Part shown: in pieces, positions 1 through 8,865 of the stretch
Layout of the letters: each line of letters begins with the position of its first letter
Numbering within the stretch: the first letter of the stretch is position 1
Origin: Thiothrix unzii
Lineage (GTDB): Bacteria > Pseudomonadota > Gammaproteobacteria > Thiotrichales > Thiotrichaceae
Assembly (NCBI RefSeq): GCF_017901175.1
Contig: NZ_CP072793.1
Coordinates: forward strand, 3,410,001 to 3,474,000
DNA: 64,000 bases
Reading direction: 5' to 3'
Made by a program: the position numbers and the translations under genes
Notes under the pieces: generated by a model
What the model saw: the letters and a program-made list of their open reading frames with translations, nothing else
Databases searched by the model: none
Told to the model about the DNA's origin: nothing

Positions 1-597
1 TGCACAAGACATATTCAACTGACCACGCTTGGCGTAGTAGAAGTTTTTGCCTTTGTCGTACCATGCAACCGCTTTGCCTTCTGGTGTCGCGACTTCGATT
101 TTGCTACCACGATTTTCCATCGCGATATGCGCCATCAACTGTGCGATTTTACCTTTGTTCAGTAACGGCTTGCCTTCTTTGTCGACAAAGCCTTCACCAT
201 CACCGTCTGTTTTGCACGCATTCAACGCGCCTTCCAATGTGACAATGGTGTCTTTTTCGGCATCGTACATAGGGTATTTAGTGCGCAGCGTTTTGATGTC
301 GCCCATGCACTCCGCGTAGGTTTTGCCGTTTTTCAACGGTTTTTCCCACATTGCCTTACCTGCATCAACATCAGGTTCGTAAGGGGGGAACTCTTCCATT
401 GTCTGCCACTGTTCTTTCAGATTCGGATCCAGTGCGTAAGCACCGTCTTTGAAATCTGCGAACGGAACATCTTTAAAGGCTTCTTTAAAGTGACCTTGGA
501 AGGCAGCTAAATCTTCTGTCGGACCTGCTTGTGCTGTGCTGAACGCAGAAGCTGCTAAAGCCAGTGCAACGGCTACCGCTGTAAATGCTTTTTTCAT
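1..597 (-). CDS. soxA: SoxA, c-type cytochrome subunit of the SoxAX complex (3' end outside window)
   Basis: SoxA pairs with SoxX in the periplasmic SoxAX cytochrome that links thiosulfate oxidatively to the SoxY cysteine. The visible 199 codons start at 597 with a signal peptide (MKKAFTAVAVALALAAS, likely cut after AQA). They continue through a SoxA-like region (PYEPDVDAGKAMWEKP, then C-MGDIKTLR) and end at GQLNMSCA, the segment preceding the C-terminal haem site. The catalytic part therefore lies beyond the left edge. It is the last visible gene of soxX-Y-Z-A, 16 bases after soxZ. Identification rests on the family sequence pattern plus the operon order and is firm. Confidence 0.93.
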   Translation of the reverse strand, partial: MKKAFTAVAVALALAASAFSTAQAGPTEDLAAFQGHFKEAFKDVPFADFKDGAYALDPNLKEQWQTMEEFPPYEPDVDAGKAMWEKPLKNGKTYAECMGDIKTLRTKYPMYDAEKDTIVTLEGALNACKTDGDGEGFVDKEGKPLLNKGKIAQLMAHIAMENRGSKIEVATPEGKAVAWYDKGKNFYYAKRGQLNMSCA

Positions 598-613
598 GAA
601 AACCTCCACGTAA

Positions 614-922
614 TTAAGCGACATCTGCTTCAGCAGAATCTTTCTCGCCTTTGTTGTCGGTCCAAGACAGCTTGATCTTGTCACCGGCTTTGCCTTTGTA
701 GCTAAAAGCGAGGTACGGGTTTTTAGAAACGGAACCACCCCAGTTAGCGGTGAGGACAGTTTTGTCACCAGCGGTCACGATGATTTCTTTAATGAAATGC
801 GCCGGAACCAGTTCGCCAGTTTTCTTATCCTTACGTTGCCCAGTTTCCATTGGGTGCGTCATCAGTGCCTTGACTTCGACGCTATCGCCTTCTGCTTTGG
901 CTTTGAGTTTAATGCTAGACAT
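614..922 (-). CDS. soxZ: SoxZ, thiosulfate carrier complex subunit
   Basis: SoxZ (102 aa) is the immunoglobulin-fold partner of SoxY. The SoxYZ heterodimer carries sulfur intermediates during periplasmic thiosulfate oxidation. The protein has the usual family length, no signal peptide, and the SoxZ pattern: a K-A-LMTHPMETG-RKDK start of the domain, a FI-E region and a final W-DN-G segment. Lack of a signal peptide fits the known export of SoxZ together with Tat-targeted SoxY. The start at 922 has a GGGGAG ribosome site about 7 bases upstream. It lies 16 bases after soxY and 16 before soxA, so it is clearly in one transcript with them. Confidence 0.95.
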   Translation of the reverse strand: MSSIKLKAKAEGDSVEVKALMTHPMETGQRKDKKTGELVPAHFIKEIIVTAGDKTVLTANWGGSVSKNPYLAFSYKGKAGDKIKLSWTDNKGEKDSAEADVA

Positions 923-938
923 GTGTGTTCTCCCCTAA

Positions 939-1394
939 TTAACCGCCGCAGCCGCCGATGGTGACTTTGACTTCCTGTTTCGCTGAATAGGCTTTATCGC
1001 CTGCTTTGACTAAAGCCACTACGTTTGCGGTTTTGCCCATTTTGATACGGGTAGACGCAGTAGGGTTAGCACCTTCACCGAGGATGAACGTTGCTGCCAG
1101 CGGGGTTGGGTTGCCATCTACCAGCAAGCTGATTTCTTTCACGTCAGCGATAGTGGTAGTCACTTCAACCGGTACAACCGCACCGTTTTCAGCGATTTCA
1201 GGGGCTTTAATGGTAATGTCTTTCGACTCTTCCGGGGTAACAGCCATCGCTTTGAGTGCGTCGTCCATTGATTTTGCATCAAATGCACCGCCGCCTTCTG
1301 CCATAACCATGCTTGGAGTCAGCAAGCCTGCGCTGACCGCAAGACCAGCCGCACCGGCTGCCAGTGTGCCTTGCAAAAATGTTCTGCGTTTCAT
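939..1394 (-). CDS. soxY: SoxY, sulfur carrier protein with C-terminal GGCGG
   Basis: SoxY (151 aa) carries the covalently bound sulfur substrate on a cysteine in a flexible C-terminal arm. The sequence ends in IGGCGG, so the carrier cysteine is residue 149. The N-terminus is a twin-arginine signal (MKRRTFLQG followed by an Ala/Gly-rich hydrophobic stretch), as expected for export with SoxZ as a passenger. The middle is the SoxY beta-sandwich (VPVEVTTTIADVKEISLLVDGNP). The start at 1394 is preceded by a GGAGAGAGGA ribosome site. It sits between soxX and soxZ in the operon. Confidence 0.96.
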   Translation of the reverse strand: MKRRTFLQGTLAAGAAGLAVSAGLLTPSMVMAEGGGAFDAKSMDDALKAMAVTPEESKDITIKAPEIAENGAVVPVEVTTTIADVKEISLLVDGNPTPLAATFILGEGANPTASTRIKMGKTANVVALVKAGDKAYSAKQEVKVTIGGCGG

Positions 1395-1429
1395 AATTCC
1401 TCTCTCCAGAATTTGAGCAAATCTTAGTA

Positions 1430-1828
1430 TTACAGGGTTGAAATGAAGTCCACAACTTTGTCCAATTGTTCATCGTTCAGAATGCCCATTGGGCCGAACG
1501 GAATCATAATGGTGTTGGGATTTGCAACGCGAGCATCGTAGATTTGCGCTTTCAGTTTCGCCTTATCAGGGAAGCGGGCAGCCATACCGATTAATGGCGG
1601 GCCAATGTTGCCGGGCAGTTCGCCGCCAGCAATCATGTGGCAAGCCAAGCAGTTACCCATAGCGCGGTCAAACGCGAGGTCTTTGCCGGTGACTTCCTTC
1701 TTCTCTTCTTTTTTAGGTTCCTCTGCCTTTTTGACAGGATCAGCCGCGTACACGGATGTCATGCCTGCATTCACAGCCAAAACCGAAACGGCTACTGACA
1801 TTGCCAAAGTGCGAAATAGTTTTCGCAT
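1430..1828 (-). CDS. soxX: SoxX, monohaem c-type cytochrome
   Basis: SoxX (132 aa from the chosen start) is the small haem subunit of SoxAX. The mature part has one haem-binding motif, CLACH (residues 60-64), preceded by a G-GNC context, and a C-terminal region with PFGPMGIL that supplies a likely methionine axial ligand. Residues 1-28 form a signal peptide. A Lys/Glu-rich linker (about residues 32-45) precedes the cytochrome domain and is longer than I would expect. The start at 1828 is preferred over an in-frame ATG 93 bases upstream because it directly precedes the signal peptide and has a strong GAGGAGGTAA site. First gene of the operon. Confidence 0.94.
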   Translation of the reverse strand: MRKLFRTLAMSVAVSVLAVNAGMTSVYAADPVKKAEEPKKEEKKEVTGKDLAFDRAMGNCLACHMIAGGELPGNIGPPLIGMAARFPDKAKLKAQIYDARVANPNTIMIPFGPMGILNDEQLDKVVDFISTL

Positions 1829-2038
1829 GATTACCTCCTCTCTAACAGAAATATCACTATCGAAGCCCGGACCCAAGCGAAGGTGAAGTGCTGCGCGATC
1901 ACAACCAGCCCCTTTGCGCATTGAGATATGTCAAGACTTGGAATCGCAGCTTAACCGATTGTTTCCACTCACGCAAAAAAAACTTAATGAAATGAAGTAT
2001 TTATAAGTATATTATTAAATAGTGAATTTCTGATATGG

Positions 2039-2075
2039 AAAATTTGAGAAACATCATTGATATTTCTCAAATTTT
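2039..2075. promoter_or_regulatory. Perfect 13-bp AT-rich inverted repeat upstream of sox
   Basis: AAAATTTGAGAAA at 2039-2051 is exactly mirrored by TTTCTCAAATTTT at 2063-2075 with an 11-base loop. It lies in an AT-rich stretch (about 1970-2095) between the soxX start and the end of the LysM gene. It is 31 bases past the LysM stop, so it may terminate that transcript. It is also about 210 bases upstream of soxX, so it may be an operator. No T-run follows on the minus strand, which weakens the terminator reading. Confidence 0.5.
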
Positions 2076-2105
2076 AACAAAAAAGTAAGCGGGTCTAGTA
2101 TTGCA

Positions 2106-3221
2106 CTAGGGATTGCCGACTTTATAACCTGTGCGGATTTCGCGGGTTGCATCAAGAATCAGCCCGTAACTGACTTTATCAGTGACTTTATAGATCACCA
2201 AATTCGCTGCTTTTTCGGGTGGAAGCTGACTTTCGACAGGAATAACCGCGCCCTCGCGCGTTTTGCGCAGGGTATGAGGGTCGTTAACGGTTTTACCTTG
2301 CGCGTAAAGGCCGAGCGTATGACCCACCTGAATATTGTCACGATGCCCTTTATTAATGGTGGCAATCATGTGAGTGCCGCTAACCGCCTCCGCATCAAAC
2401 AGGGAAATCACATCGGCACGCACGGTAAAGTTCGGCATATGAATCGGTACATTGAGGTACGCAGTTTCGTCAACCGGCTGGAACACCCGATCCCCTTGGC
2501 GGATTTCGCGAATGGCTTCGACCACGGTAGCCGTAGAAGGATCGCCAATGCGGGTAACACGGCTATAACCGTTATAGATCACTTCATAGCCCAATAGCGC
2601 ACCGGTTTGCGGGTCGTGTAAGGCTTTATTCGGGGTGAACAATGCGCAACGGCTGCCCTGTGGGGTGTCGCGCAGATTTTTGATGTAAATCGTCTCGCCG
2701 GAACCAATCAACGTGTGATTGTCTTGAGAAGCCAGCAAGTACGGTGCGTTTTTAATAGTGGCTTCATCCAGTACGCGCGGCCATGCCATGAATGGGGTGA
2801 GGCTGGAAATGGGTTCGCCGGAGCCATGACGGTCAATGCGAATACGCGGAACCAGTTTGTTACCGTTACCTTGCGCGTATTCCAAATGCAGCACATCACC
2901 GGGGTAGATCAGGTGCGGGTTTTTGATGCGCTGGTTTTTATCCCAGACTTCCGGCCAATACCAAGGGGTATTGAGGAATTTACGGGCAATGCCCCACAGC
3001 GTATCGCCTTTTTGTACCACGTAACTGCGCGGTGCGGCAGGGTTTACCACAATGTCGCTGTGGGAGATGGTATTGCGTGAAGTAGTTTCCGGTTGCCCGT
3101 AATAGCGGTCGTAAGGGTCGTGTTCCGGCTTATTCGGGGTTGCGCCGCATCCGCTCAAAACAGCGGCAGAAGCGGTGCTGACTAACAATGCTTTCCAGAA
3201 AAAGGAAGAAGAATGCCTCAT
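2106..3221 (-). CDS. LysM-domain lipoprotein
   Basis: A 371-aa protein with a lipoprotein signal (LSGC, lipidated Cys25) followed by one LysM peptidoglycan-binding domain at about residues 67-112 ([20 protein letters not shown], ending PGDVLHL). The remaining roughly 250 residues match the conserved protein of this kind found divergently next to def in many Gammaproteobacteria; they have no enzyme motif that I recognise. It probably sits at the inner face of the cell envelope and binds peptidoglycan. The start at 3221 is chosen because it begins the signal peptide and follows AAGGATACC; the longer frame upstream crosses the divergent promoter region shared with def. Confidence 0.85.
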   Translation of the reverse strand: MRHSSSFFWKALLVSTASAAVLSGCGATPNKPEHDPYDRYYGQPETTSRNTISHSDIVVNPAAPRSYVVQKGDTLWGIARKFLNTPWYWPEVWDKNQRIKNPHLIYPGDVLHLEYAQGNGNKLVPRIRIDRHGSGEPISSLTPFMAWPRVLDEATIKNAPYLLASQDNHTLIGSGETIYIKNLRDTPQGSRCALFTPNKALHDPQTGALLGYEVIYNGYSRVTRIGDPSTATVVEAIREIRQGDRVFQPVDETAYLNVPIHMPNFTVRADVISLFDAEAVSGTHMIATINKGHRDNIQVGHTLGLYAQGKTVNDPHTLRKTREGAVIPVESQLPPEKAANLVIYKVTDKVSYGLILDATREIRTGYKVGNP

Positions 3222-3319
3222 GGTGGTATCCTTGTGGTTATTATGTGTTGGAGGTTGCGGTTTATAATAAACTACGGTTGGAAAAACATTCAGAACTTTT
3301 AGATTTTCGGTATTTATCA

Positions 3320-3862
3320 ATGGCAGTATTAAACATTTTACATCACCCAGACGCGCGTTTACGTCGCAAAGCTGCTCCCGTAGCGGCGGTGGACGCGGCA
3401 TTACAACAATTCGTGGATGACATGTTTGAAACCATGTACGCCAACCAAGGCATTGGTTTGGCAGCAACGCAGGTCAATAGCTTGCGGCGCGTGGTTACTA
3501 TCGACATCTCTGAGCATAAAGATGAGCGTTTATGCTTGATCAACCCTGAAATTATCCACAAAGAAGGCGAGATTGAGCATGAGGAAGGCTGTTTGTCAGT
3601 GCCGGATTACTACGACAAAGTAACCCGTGCCGAGCGTATCCGGGTGCAAGCCTTGAATCGTGCCGGTGAAACGTTGGAGTTGGAAGCGGATGGCTTGCTG
3701 GCGATTTGCATTCAGCATGAAATTGACCATCTGGATGGCAAGTTGTTTGTGGATTACCTGTCGACCTTAAAGCAACAGCGGGTGCGCAAAAAAATGGAAA
3801 AGTGGGAAAAAGAAAATGCAGGCAAGCCCGCCAAAGCAGAAGCACAGGCGGCGGCTGAATGA
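3320..3862 (+). CDS. def: Peptide deformylase
   Basis: Removes the formyl group from the N-terminal methionine of new proteins in the cytoplasm. All three metal-site motifs are present: GIGLAATQ (residues 44-51), EGCLS (89-93, Cys91) and HEIDH (133-137), so Cys91, His133 and His137 should bind iron. Length is 180 aa, usual for the family; a Lys/Ala-rich tail follows the domain. The start at 3320 (MAVLNIL) matches the conserved N-terminus; an upstream in-frame ATG would add 44 unrelated residues. It overlaps fmt by 4 bases, the classic def-fmt coupling. Confidence 0.97.
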   Translation: MAVLNILHHPDARLRRKAAPVAAVDAALQQFVDDMFETMYANQGIGLAATQVNSLRRVVTIDISEHKDERLCLINPEIIHKEGEIEHEEGCLSVPDYYDKVTRAERIRVQALNRAGETLELEADGLLAICIQHEIDHLDGKLFVDYLSTLKQQRVRKKMEKWEKENAGKPAKAEAQAAAE

Positions 3863-4794
3863 GTTTACGGATTGTTTATGCCGGAACCCCTGACTTTGCG
3901 GTTCCCGCTTTAAAAGCCTTGTTAGCGTCACCGCATCAAGTGGTGGCGGTCTATTGCCAGCCGGATCGTCCCGCTGGTCGTGGGCGCAAGCTGACCTTTG
4001 GTGCAGTCAAGCAAGTCGCGGTGGATGCCGGAATTCCAGTGGAACAGCCGTTATCATTAAAACCGTTGGAGGCGCAGGAAACCTTACGCGCGTATGCGCC
4101 GGATGTCATGATAGTGGCGGCGTATGGTTTGATTTTGCCGCAAAGTGTCTTGGATATACCGCGTTATGGTTGCTTGAATATTCATGGTTCGTTGTTACCG
4201 CGCTGGCGTGGAGCAGCTCCGATTCAGCGGGCGATTTACGCAGGGGATGCGCAAACCGGCGTTACCATTATGCAAATGGCGGCGGGTTTGGATACCGGCG
4301 ATATGTTGCATACGGTGGTTTGCCCCATTACCGCGCAAGATGGCGGACAAAGTATTCACGATAAATTAGCGGAACTGGGGGCGAGTGCGCTGCTGGAGAC
4401 ACTGGATGTGTTAATGGCGGGGCAGTTACAGCCGCAGGTGCAAGACGAGGCTTTAGCCAATTACGCGCATAAATTGCAAAAAAGCGAAGCGGAAATTGAC
4501 TGGGCACAGCCCGCCGTTACGATTGACCGGATGATTCGGGCGTTTGATGCGTATCCGACGGCTTACACTTTGTATCACGGGCAACCATTACGGTTTTTCG
4601 CTTCTTCGATTCCTCCTCTTGCTCCCTGTTCCCCTGCTTCCCCCGGTACAGTCATTGCAGAAAGCAAGGCTGGGATTGATATTGCCACCGGTGATGGCGT
4701 GGTGCGGGTGACGAGTTTGCAAATGCCGGGTGGTAAGCGTTTATCAGCGGCGGAATTTCTCAATGGACGCTCGTTATTAGGAGAATGCTTTTGA
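3859..4794 (+). CDS. fmt: Methionyl-tRNA formyltransferase
   Basis: Transfers a formyl group from 10-formyl-tetrahydrofolate to methionyl-tRNA for translation initiation. The 311-aa protein begins with the Rossmann-type [15 protein letters not shown], has the folate-site motif [17 protein letters not shown] (about residues 108-124) and the following Asp in GLDTGDML, then the C-terminal tRNA-binding domain from about residue 205. It overlaps def by 4 bases and rsmB by 10. Residues about 251-263 ([13 protein letters not shown]) come from a pyrimidine-rich stretch and look like an insertion in a surface loop of the C-terminal domain. Confidence 0.97.
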   Translation: MSLRIVYAGTPDFAVPALKALLASPHQVVAVYCQPDRPAGRGRKLTFGAVKQVAVDAGIPVEQPLSLKPLEAQETLRAYAPDVMIVAAYGLILPQSVLDIPRYGCLNIHGSLLPRWRGAAPIQRAIYAGDAQTGVTIMQMAAGLDTGDMLHTVVCPITAQDGGQSIHDKLAELGASALLETLDVLMAGQLQPQVQDEALANYAHKLQKSEAEIDWAQPAVTIDRMIRAFDAYPTAYTLYHGQPLRFFASSIPPLAPCSPASPGTVIAESKAGIDIATGDGVVRVTSLQMPGGKRLSAAEFLNGRSLLGECF

Positions 4795-6104
4795 GTACTC
4801 GCGCTACTGCTGCCCGTGTGTTGCAACAGGTTATTTACGAAGGGGATTCGCTGACCGAGGTATTGCAACAGCCGTTGGCGCAGGCGATTGCGGCGGCGGA
4901 ACAGCCGTTGCTGCGCGATCTGTGCTTTGGCAGTTTGCGCTGGCACGAACGCTTGAGCGCGGTCTTGAAACAACTGGTCACTAAACCGCTCAAACCCGCT
5001 GATAAAGATGTGGAATGTTTGTTGCGGGTCGGTTTGTATCAGTTGATTTACCAGCGTACCCCTGATCACGCGGCGGTGAATGAAACCGTCAAAGCGGTAA
5101 AAAAGCTCGGTAAAGGCTGGGCGGAAAAGCTGGTTAATGGCGTGTTACGACGGTTTTTGCGCGAACGTGAGGCATTGTTGAGCGCGGCAGATCGGCAGGA
5201 AACCGCATTGTATGCGTTTCCGGCGTGGTTATTGGCGCGGGTGCAGCGTGCTTGGCCTACGGATTGGAAAAACATTGTGCAAGCCAGCAATACACACGCC
5301 GCAATGACGTTGCGGGTGAATCAACGTCAGTACACGGCGGCGGCTTACCAAGCGCAGTTAACCGCGCAAGGGGTAGCGGCGGATACGGTTGAATGCGTTG
5401 CCAGTGCTTTGAATTTACATAAAGCGGTGGGTGTGGAATTGTTGCCGGGGTTTGCGCAGGGCGCGGTGTCGGTGCAAGACGCGGCGGCGCAATTGGCGGC
5501 GTTGTTACTCGATTGCCAGCCCGGAATGCGGGTGTTGGATGCGTGCGCGGCTCCCGGTGGTAAGACGGGGCATTTGCTGGAACATACGGATGAGTTGCAG
5601 CTTACCGCGTTAGATAGTAGTGCCTCGCGTTTGTTGCGGGTCACGGAAAATCTTCAGCGATTGCAATTGAATGCGCACACGGTGGCGGCGGATGCGGGTG
5701 ATGTGGCGAGCTGGTGGGATGGTCAGGCGTTTGAGCGTATTTTGCTGGACGCGCCATGTTCGGCTACCGGAGTGATTCGTCGTCACCCGGATATTAAAGT
5801 GTTGCGGCGTGATAGCGATATTACGGCATTACAACAGGAGCAGGCGCGGTTATTACGGGCATTATGGCAAACGTTAAAACCGGGCGGACATTTGTTGTAC
5901 GCAACCTGTTCGATTTTGCCGGAAGAAAACAGTCAGCAAATTGCGGCATTTGTGGCGGAATACCCCGATGCGCAAGTGTTACCGCTGGGTGATTCATGGG
6001 GGCACGCAATGGCCTTTGGGCGACAAATTTTACCGGGGGATGCGGGGATGGATGGTTTTTACTATGCTTTGTTGCGTAAGCAACACGGGGAGCAAAGCGC
6101 GTGA
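4785..6104 (+). CDS. rsmB: 16S rRNA (cytosine-967-C5)-methyltransferase
   Basis: Methylates C967 of 16S rRNA using SAM. The 439-aa protein has the N-terminal NusB-like RNA-binding domain (residues about 5-140) and the C-terminal methyltransferase domain with LDACAAPGGKTGHLLE (SAM site), APCSATGVIRRHPDI (motif IV cysteine) and YATCSILPEEN (motif VI catalytic cysteine). The ATG at 4785 is only one or two bases after the AGGAG site; TTG at 4791 is better spaced, so the true start may be six bases further in. Fourth in the conserved def-fmt-rsmB run. Confidence 0.96.
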   Translation: MLLSTRATAARVLQQVIYEGDSLTEVLQQPLAQAIAAAEQPLLRDLCFGSLRWHERLSAVLKQLVTKPLKPADKDVECLLRVGLYQLIYQRTPDHAAVNETVKAVKKLGKGWAEKLVNGVLRRFLREREALLSAADRQETALYAFPAWLLARVQRAWPTDWKNIVQASNTHAAMTLRVNQRQYTAAAYQAQLTAQGVAADTVECVASALNLHKAVGVELLPGFAQGAVSVQDAAAQLAALLLDCQPGMRVLDACAAPGGKTGHLLEHTDELQLTALDSSASRLLRVTENLQRLQLNAHTVAADAGDVASWWDGQAFERILLDAPCSATGVIRRHPDIKVLRRDSDITALQQEQARLLRALWQTLKPGGHLLYATCSILPEENSQQIAAFVAEYPDAQVLPLGDSWGHAMAFGRQILPGDAGMDGFYYALLRKQHGEQSA

Positions 6105-6673
6105 GCAAAGTCATCGGGGTGCGATGGTTGTTAGGCGTATTTTTGTGCGTTTGGCTGAGTACAGCAGCGTCTGGCGTGACTCCGGGAATCAGTTTCCGAG
6201 GGTTTGCGGTGACTGAGGGGGAATCGCCGCGCACGTTGGTGACACAGGTGCAACTCGATTACCAACTGACTCAATATTTACGCGATGGCTTGCTCAATGG
6301 CATGACCTTGGAAAACGCGGTGACGTTTGGTTTGGAATGGCATCAAACTTGGTGGTGGAACACCCAGCGGCATTTAGCGAGTGTGAAATCGGAATTGAAA
6401 TATCACCCGTTAACTAAGCAATACCAGTTGGTGCGTTTGGATACCGGCGAAGACTGGAGTTTTTCAACGTTAATCGCAGCTTTGGAACAGATGGGGCATT
6501 TGGAAGATTACCCGTTGCCTGCATTGCCGCAGAATGCTTACGGTAATGATGCGTCGTTGGTGGTTGGCGTGCGCTTGAGTCCCAAAACGCTGCATTTACC
6601 GTTGAAGATACAGGCATTATTTTCTGATCGTTACGCCTTGGAAAGCGAAGGAGTCATGTGGCCGATTCCCTAA
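6101..6673 (+). CDS. DUF4390 family exported protein
   Basis: A 190-aa protein of the DUF4390 family, function unknown. It has a hydrophobic N-terminal signal segment (VRWLLGVFLCVWLSTAASG), then a domain with conserved features such as QLDYQLTQYLRDGLLNGM and a WWWN tryptophan cluster, probably periplasmic. It uses a GTG start overlapping the rsmB stop (GTGA) and runs 16 bases into ntrY, so it is translated in the same coupled chain. In many beta- and gammaproteobacteria this family lies between rsmB and an NtrY-type kinase gene, suggesting a role linked to that sensor, but that is inference from neighbourhood only. Confidence 0.85.
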   Translation: MSKVIGVRWLLGVFLCVWLSTAASGVTPGISFRGFAVTEGESPRTLVTQVQLDYQLTQYLRDGLLNGMTLENAVTFGLEWHQTWWWNTQRHLASVKSELKYHPLTKQYQLVRLDTGEDWSFSTLIAALEQMGHLEDYPLPALPQNAYGNDASLVVGVRLSPKTLHLPLKIQALFSDRYALESEGVMWPIP

Positions 6674-8865
6674 AAAGCCGAGTTTGGCAATGGTTGCCGG
6701 TAGCATTGATTTTTCTGCTGCTGTTGGCCTCCTTGTCGCTGTTAAATATGGCGACCATTGGCCCTGAGAACGCCGCACGTTACGGCAACTGGCATTTTTA
6801 TCTGAGTGCGTTCATCTTATTGCTGTTAACTCTGATTATTTTAGGTAATTTGGTGCGGGTATTTTACCAATGGCGCACTCATCAGGCGGGTTCGCGTTTT
6901 ACCTTGCGCTTAATGAGCAGCTTTTTGGTATTGAGTTTATTGCCGGTGCTGGTGGTGTCATTGTTTTCGATCAATTTGATTGGGGAACGCATTGACCGCT
7001 GGTTTTCGGTATCGGTGGAACGCGCTTTGGACGACTCCATCGAATTAAGTGAAATCGCCTTGAATACCCGTAATCGCCAACATTTAGCCGAATTAGAACG
7101 TTTGAAACTGGCGATTGCTGGTTTGGATCGGCAGTCGATTGCACCGTTGTTGGAGCAGTTTTTGTTACTGGGGGCGCGGGAAGTATTTTTGCTGGATAAC
7201 TCGAACAATATGGTGGTGCTGGCGTTGGCGGATAACAGCGCGTTGATTCCACGTTTGCCGGATCGTGGTGTGTTTCAAGCCCTGAAGTTGCGTGATTATT
7301 ATGCCAAGTTGGAGCCGATTGGGACAAAAGTAGTGTCATCACGGGTAGCAATGCGGGTGCGTTACGGCCTTGAAAACCAGCAGGAAGGTATTTTAACCGC
7401 GTTGTTTCCGATTTCAGAGCGTGAGCAAAGTCTGGCAAATAGCGTGGGCAGTGCGCGTAATGAATACAAGCAACTGAATTTTCAACGTAATGCCACTAAA
7501 GATGCATTTCGGTTGATGATTGTGGTGATTATGGTGCTGACGGTGTTATTCGCGTTGTGGGCAGCTTTTATTTTCTCACGGCGGTTAACCCGCCCGGTAC
7601 GGACTTTAGTCGAAGGCACATTGGCGGTAGCGGCCGGTGATTTGCAAAAGAAATTGCCGGTGTCGGAAAAAGACGATTTCAGTTTGCTGGCGCGGTCGTT
7701 TAATACCATGACCAAACGCTTGTCGGATGCGCAACAAGAACGTGAGCAAACTCGTCGTCAACTTCAGCAGGAACACGATTATTTACACGTGGTGCTGGAA
7801 CATTTGTCATCAGGGGTTATTACGCTGGATGAAGCCGGGGTCATCCGGCGGGTGAATAGCGCGGCGGGCAGTATTTTGCGGCATCCCTTATTGGCGTATG
7901 TGGGCAAGCCCCTGGCTGAGGTGCTAAGTGATATGCCTGCGTTGCATCCGTTTTTGCAGGTGGTGCAGCCACGTTTGGCGGTGCAGGGCGGCGCGGAATG
8001 GCAGTCTGAAATTACCTTGACGACGGAAAGCGGGCGACAATTGCTGGTGTGTCGTGGTGCATCTTTGCCGGTGGATGCCTCGGAGCGGCGCGGTTCGGTG
8101 TTGGTGTTTGACGATGTGACCGATTTGATTCAGGCCGAACACGATGCAGCATGGGGCGAAGTGGCGCGGCGTTTGGCTCATGAAATCAAAAATCCGCTGA
8201 CCCCGATTCAACTTTCCGCTGAACGTTTAGCGCGTAAATTAGCCGGGGAATTGGGTGAAGACTCGGCGAGTTTCCTCAAGCGCATGACTAATACCATTGT
8301 GCAACAGGTCGATAACCTCAAGTTAATGGTGAATGCTTTCAGTGAGTATGCGCGTGCCCCCGCGTTGCATTTACAGCGCGTTGATTTAAACGTGTTGGTG
8401 CAGGAAGTAGTGGAGTTGTACCGGGTCAATGATTCCAAAGTGACACTGAAACTGGAGTTAGATAGCACGGTTCCGGTATTAAAACTCGATATGAACCGTA
8501 TTCGTCAATTACTGGTAAACCTGATTAAAAACGCCTTAGAAGCGTTGGAAGAAAACCCTGTTGCCAATCCTAGCGTTATCTTGCGCACTGCCTATCATGC
8601 GGATACTAAGCAGGTGTCGCTGTGCGTACACGATAACGGCCCCGGTATTCCGGCGGAATTATTGCCGCGCTTATTCGAGCCGTATGTCACCAGTAAACAC
8701 AAGGGTACGGGGCTGGGTTTGGCAATTGTGAAAAAGATTGTGGAAGAACACGCCGGACATCTGACCGCGCGTAACCATGAAAGCGGAGGTGCTATGCTTA
8801 GTATCAGGTTTTCAACAGGATCACTTGAGGACACCCTCACCCCAACCCCGAAGGAGCAGGGATAA
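6658..8865 (+). CDS. ntrY: NtrY-type membrane histidine kinase
   Basis: A 735-aa sensor kinase for the adjacent NtrX. Three N-terminal hydrophobic segments (about residues 10-31, 40-62 and 76-102), a sensory region, a further membrane helix (about 280-305), HAMP (about 305-360), PAS (about 375-490), then the kinase core. The phosphoacceptor is His508 in LAHEIKNPLTPI; the ATPase domain has NLIKNALEAL, DNGPGIP and GTGLGLAIV. GTG start at 6658, with GGAG ahead, inside the end of the DUF4390 gene. The last 12 residues (EDTLTPTPKEQG) fall after the kinase domain and resemble translated intergenic repeat (see findings). NtrYX systems act in nitrogen, redox or envelope control; the signal is not evident here. 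Confidence 0.9.
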   Translation: MADSLKSRVWQWLPVALIFLLLLASLSLLNMATIGPENAARYGNWHFYLSAFILLLLTLIILGNLVRVFYQWRTHQAGSRFTLRLMSSFLVLSLLPVLVVSLFSINLIGERIDRWFSVSVERALDDSIELSEIALNTRNRQHLAELERLKLAIAGLDRQSIAPLLEQFLLLGAREVFLLDNSNNMVVLALADNSALIPRLPDRGVFQALKLRDYYAKLEPIGTKVVSSRVAMRVRYGLENQQEGILTALFPISEREQSLANSVGSARNEYKQLNFQRNATKDAFRLMIVVIMVLTVLFALWAAFIFSRRLTRPVRTLVEGTLAVAAGDLQKKLPVSEKDDFSLLARSFNTMTKRLSDAQQEREQTRRQLQQEHDYLHVVLEHLSSGVITLDEAGVIRRVNSAAGSILRHPLLAYVGKPLAEVLSDMPALHPFLQVVQPRLAVQGGAEWQSEITLTTESGRQLLVCRGASLPVDASERRGSVLVFDDVTDLIQAEHDAAWGEVARRLAHEIKNPLTPIQLSAERLARKLAGELGEDSASFLKRMTNTIVQQVDNLKLMVNAFSEYARAPALHLQRVDLNVLVQEVVELYRVNDSKVTLKLELDSTVPVLKLDMNRIRQLLVNLIKNALEALEENPVANPSVILRTAYHADTKQVSLCVHDNGPGIPAELLPRLFEPYVTSKHKGTGLGLAIVKKIVEEHAGHLTARNHESGGAMLSIRFSTGSLEDTLTPTPKEQG

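Noticed and set aside
5345-5644. Long minus-strand frame inside rsmB
   Set aside because: Antisense shadow of a strongly conserved gene; its sequence is Cys/Ser/Asn-rich as expected from the complementary frame.
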